Assembly: GCA_012513235.1 (NCBI GenBank)
Contig: JAAZCO010000208.1
Coordinates: 1-17,742 of the forward strand
DNA from: Gammaproteobacteria bacterium
Lineage (GTDB): Bacteria > Pseudomonadota > Gammaproteobacteria > Pseudomonadales > Pseudomonadaceae
Direction of reading: 5' to 3'
DNA length: 17,742 nt
Below, piece by piece: positions 15,517-17,742 of the stretch. Position 1 is the first letter of the stretch. Every line of letters starts with the position of its first letter. The translations under genes and the position numbers were made by a program. The notes below the pieces were generated by a model. That model ran no database searches, was not told the DNA's origin, and saw nothing but the letters and a program-made list of their open reading frames with translations.

Positions 15517-15826
15517 GCAACCACCTGTAAAGAGTTGTTTTTTGAATAATATGTCTGCTAAAAGACTTAATTATATAGGCTTTTCTGCGCGTTAATTGAG
15601 GCATTGTGTGCTGTTAACAACACGGCAGAGGTTTTGACTGCTTTATAGCATTCTAGGCCTATAGGATATTTTAGCAGCTATACTAAGGTCGATTTTCCTC
15701 TGCGCTTAAAAAATTCGCCCTAGGTCACGACTCAGTAGCCGCTCACCTTACAACAACCTCGAAAAACATGCATATTAAAACCACCCGCAAGTGGCTTTAA
15801 TCAGTATAAATCAGCAAAAAGGCGCT
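15517..15826 (-). promoter_or_regulatory. 310-nt gap: leader of the CoA-transferase gene and end of nnrS
   Basis: No gene is visible here on either strand; only reading frames of a few codons occur. A minus-strand TATAAT at 15575-15570 is a candidate -10 for the CoA-transferase gene, without a clear -35. An imperfect 16-bp palindrome (GTGCTGTT/AACAACAC, one mismatch) lies at 15608-15623, upstream of that box. CCTATAGG at 15658-15665 is a short perfect palindrome. The nnrS terminator is at 15775-15800. I see nothing else in it. Confidence 0.4.
15775..15800 (-). terminator. Probable terminator downstream of nnrS
   Basis: On the minus strand TTAAAGCCAC pairs with GTGGTTTTAA (one G-U) around the 6-nt loop TTGCGG, beginning 27 nt after the nnrS stop. 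The U-rich end is part of the stem, so termination may be weaker than at the other sites. Confidence 0.6.
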
Positions 15827-17017
15827 CTAGCCTGGGTGTCCGTCGACGCGCGCACGCCAAAGCATGGGGGCATAACCGTAGACATAAAGAGCAAAACCCA
15901 GAGCCCAGCACACTGCGGCAATCCACAGCCCAGGCAAATAAGCCCAGTCGACTAGTACTACTCGCGCCAGCGCTCCACAATTTAATAAGACAAATGCCCA
16001 AGTGATCGACTTTGGCGGCTGCAAAGGTCGTCCAGTATGCCCCAATGTGACGCGGGCAATCATCGCTAAAATTAAGCCGCCCATGGCACCCACTGTTAAC
16101 GCATGTACAGCCAAGCTCATATTCGCCAATACAGCCAGATGCCACAAAGCCATTGCAAAACAAGCCACAGTTAACCAAGCGTACGCCAAGTGCAGCGACC
16201 ACAATAAGGGCACACGCCACATACCTGGGTCATACCAGCGCACTAAACGGATCAAGTGGCCCAAGCCCAGCAGCGCAAATGCACCACCCATGACGGGCTG
16301 CGCTTGTAACGCCCAACCTTGCATCAAGGTCATTGATAGTAATACTGTACCAATCAGCAGCGCCCAATCCAGCTTAGGCCAGGCCACTACCCCCTCTTTA
16401 CGTAGCAAGCCACGTTGCGTAAAAAATGGAATAACGCGCCCACTAATCATGCTCATAATAGCGGCTACAAACCACACGCCGCCGACAGTGGCTTGGCGCT
16501 GCAGCGCATCGTTACCCGTCGCTACACCATACAAAGTCACCGCATTAGCCAGCGCCAATAGCGCCAAGATCACGACCAGCGGATAGTTACGCACTTGGCG
16601 TACTGGCCAGACGCTGCGCGCTATTTGCGCAGCTACCAGCGGCAAAAACAAAACATCAACAAGTAACACACACCACAGCGGGGCACCCACCAGCCACGCC
16701 ACACGAGCAACCAGCCACAGTGCTGCTAACGCCATCAAAGGCTTGCCTGAAAGACCTGCAACACCCGTCCAAGCTTGCACTGCCGTGAGCAAAAATCCAG
16801 CAATAATAGCCCCAGCAAACCCAAATAATAGTTCATGCCGATGCCAAGCCAACCAACCACCAGTAGGCTGCCACTCAGCAAACCAGCCATTGAGTGCCAT
16901 AATCCATAAAGGAATAGCCAGCATCGCCAGCACACTACCTAGCAAGAAGAAGGGTCGAAAACCCAAGCGAAATAAGGGCACTATTGCTAATGCCTGACGC
17001 CGATCTATTACGTTCAC
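15827..17017 (-). CDS. nnrS: NnrS family membrane protein
   Basis: Polytopic inner-membrane protein of the NnrS family. Described members bind haem and copper and protect cells against nitric oxide in denitrifying and nitrosatively stressed bacteria. It has 396 residues with about 12 hydrophobic segments. Recognisable family regions are LFRLGFRPFFLLGSVLAML (15-33), WHRHELLFGFAGAIIAGFLL (58-77), SGRVIPFFTQRG (192-203) and HALTVGAMGGLILAMIARVT (305-324), followed by LGHTGRPL (326-332). Candidate metal-binding histidines are 59, 61, 254, 276, 293, 305 and 327. The start is GTG with GGGAG 9 nt upstream. A TTGAAC / TATAGA promoter lies just upstream. Cytochrome c4 is the next gene upstream on the same strand, separated by a strong terminator, so they are probably not one operon. 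It ends with TAG. Confidence 0.92.
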   Translation of the reverse strand: MNVIDRRQALAIVPLFRLGFRPFFLLGSVLAMLAIPLWIMALNGWFAEWQPTGGWLAWHRHELLFGFAGAIIAGFLLTAVQAWTGVAGLSGKPLMALAALWLVARVAWLVGAPLWCVLLVDVLFLPLVAAQIARSVWPVRQVRNYPLVVILALLALANAVTLYGVATGNDALQRQATVGGVWFVAAIMSMISGRVIPFFTQRGLLRKEGVVAWPKLDWALLIGTVLLSMTLMQGWALQAQPVMGGAFALLGLGHLIRLVRWYDPGMWRVPLLWSLHLAYAWLTVACFAMALWHLAVLANMSLAVHALTVGAMGGLILAMIARVTLGHTGRPLQPPKSITWAFVLLNCGALARVVLVDWAYLPGLWIAAVCWALGFALYVYGYAPMLWRARVDGHPG

Positions 17018-17051
17018 AATACTATGCTCCCAAGCTCAACCCGCAAGTGGA

Positions 17052-17079
17052 TCTATATTGACAGCATAGTCTTGTTCAA
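17052..17079 (-). promoter_or_regulatory. nnrS: Candidate promoter of nnrS
   Basis: Minus strand: TTGAAC (17079-17074), a 16-bp spacer, TATAGA (17057-17052). The predicted leader is about 28 nt and contains the GGGAG ribosome site. I looked for a TTGAT-N4-ATCAA (Anr/Dnr) box in the 190-nt gap and found none. Confidence 0.45.
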
Positions 17080-17154
17080 CCCTTTTGTGACCCACTGATA
17101 TTTACAACACAACATTTCTTATTGTATGGCACAGTGGCGCTGTATTTTAGGCAT

Positions 17155-17193
17155 AAAAAAAACCGCCGAGCAGATCACTACTGGGCGGTTTTT
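17155..17193 (-). terminator. Intrinsic terminator after cytochrome c4
   Basis: On the minus strand an A-run and CCGCC pair with GGCGG followed by eight T (17162-17155). The intervening bases can extend the stem (AGTAG with CTGCT, one G-U, after a C-C mismatch), leaving a 4-nt loop. It begins 14 nt after the stop codon and separates this gene from nnrS. Confidence 0.9.
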
Positions 17194-17207
17194 ACCAGCT
17201 TAAACTA

Positions 17208-17742
17208 TCAGTTTAAGCCTTGAATATAGCTCGCTAAAGCTTTGATATCCTTGTTGCTGAGACGTCCAGCGATTGTGCGCATAATCATCGCATCACCATC
17301 GTTGTTACGGATGCCTTCACGGAACTCTGTCAACTGTTTCTCAGTGTAAGCTGCATGCTGACCGCTGAGCTTAGGAAAGATTGCTAGATCAAGACCCGCA
17401 CCATTAGGTGAGTGGCAACCTGTACAGGCAGGTAAACCTTCTTCAATCTTACCACCACGGAACAACTGCTCACCGCGCGCAACCAATTCTGGGTCTGCAG
17501 CGCCTGTTGTTGCTTTTTGGCTCGAGTACCATGCCGCGATATCTTCTAAATCTTGCTCAGTCATAGCATCCAACATGCCTGTCATTTCAATCACAGGACG
17601 GGTGTTAGATTTAATATCATGCATTTGCTTGAGCAAATAACGCTGGCCTTGACCGGCGAGCTTTGGGAAGTTCGGCAACATGCTATTACCATCAGCATTG
17701 TGACAGGCAGAACACATTGCGATTTTACCCTGACCTGCAGCA
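17208..17742 (-). CDS. Di-haem cytochrome c4, 5' end cut by window edge
   Basis: Periplasmic, usually membrane-attached di-haem electron carrier of the cytochrome c4 family. It passes electrons towards terminal oxidases or nitrogen-oxide reductases. 177 residues are visible. The reading frame runs on through the window edge (AAGQGKIA before the first motif), so the signal peptide and start, about 25-30 residues, are missing. Two haem c motifs are present: CSACH at visible residues 10-14 and CTGCH at 106-110. They sit in two similar halves (FPKLAGQGQRYLLKQM and FPKLSGQHAAYTEKQL), the internal duplication typical of c4. Methionines in MTGMLDAM and AMIMRTIAGRLS are the likely axial ligands. It ends in LASYIQGLN, followed by a strong terminator. 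Confidence 0.95.
   Translation of the reverse strand, partial: AAGQGKIAMCSACHNADGNSMLPNFPKLAGQGQRYLLKQMHDIKSNTRPVIEMTGMLDAMTEQDLEDIAAWYSSQKATTGAADPELVARGEQLFRGGKIEEGLPACTGCHSPNGAGLDLAIFPKLSGQHAAYTEKQLTEFREGIRNNDGDAMIMRTIAGRLSNKDIKALASYIQGLN

Noticed and set aside
15769..15800. Tiny plus-strand reading frame MHIKTTRKWL with stop
   Set aside because: Ten codons overlapping the nnrS terminator stem; no ribosome site, and expected by chance.
15801..16220. Minus-strand frame of 139 codons at the end of nnrS
   Set aside because: Same-strand out-of-frame overlap with nnrS. The NnrS frame carries all conserved segments, and this one shows Cys-rich random composition.
16002..16586. Plus-strand frame of 194 codons inside nnrS
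   Set aside because: Antisense to nnrS. Its length comes from the codon bias of the hydrophobic gene on the other strand, and the composition is non-protein-like.
17058..17063. Perfect TTGACA on the plus strand near the nnrS promoter
   Set aside because: No -10 at 16-18 bp on that strand, and the next plus-strand sequence is only the far side of the cytochrome c4 gene.
1..17742. A hidden defence, mobile or biosynthetic system
   Set aside because: Every long stretch is explained by recognised core genes. No integrase, transposase, repeat array, toxin-antitoxin pair or unfamiliar multi-gene cassette was seen on either strand.

Overview
The window looks like chromosomal DNA of a gammaproteobacterium of the Pseudomonas group. 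From memory, almost every protein reads as a close relative of its P. aeruginosa counterpart. The gene pairs pilMNOPQ-aroK, ponA opposite pilM, rpmE followed by an SNase-like nuclease, and hemB-ppk are all typical of pseudomonads. The DNA looks less GC-rich by eye than usual for Pseudomonas, with many A/T-ending codons. That would suit one of the lower-GC lineages (for example the Thiopseudomonas/Denitrificimonas type), but this is inference.

Layout: (1) 1-5284, minus strand: the type IV pilus assembly operon pilM-pilN-pilO-pilP-pilQ, running into aroK (shikimate kinase, cut by the window edge). Its junctions overlap or touch. (2) 5285-5471: divergent promoter region. (3) 5472-7877, plus: ponA/mrcA, a bifunctional penicillin-binding protein, closed by a bidirectional terminator shared with maeB. 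(4) 7938-9206, minus: short-form malic enzyme. (5) 9358-10388, minus: rpmE (zinc-type L31) followed by a secreted SNase-family nuclease. A terminator-shaped hairpin lies inside the nuclease signal-peptide codons. (6) 10656-13894, plus: hemB-ppk, 17 nt apart, then a terminator. (7) 14008-15516, minus: acetyl-CoA hydrolase/CoA-transferase. (8) 15827-17017, minus: NnrS membrane protein. (9) 17208-17742, minus: di-haem cytochrome c4, 5' end cut by the window edge.

Together these are core functions: pilus assembly and secretin, peptidoglycan synthesis, aromatic and haem biosynthesis, polyphosphate, C4 and acetate metabolism, and respiration with nitric-oxide tolerance. I see no insertion sequence, phage gene, CRISPR array, toxin-antitoxin or defence module, tRNA or rRNA, and no evidence for an undescribed multi-gene system. 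The points of interest are small: the hairpin embedded in the nuclease gene, palindromes next to promoters, a double-start problem at pilQ, and a gene order that joins blocks I remember as separate in P. aeruginosa.
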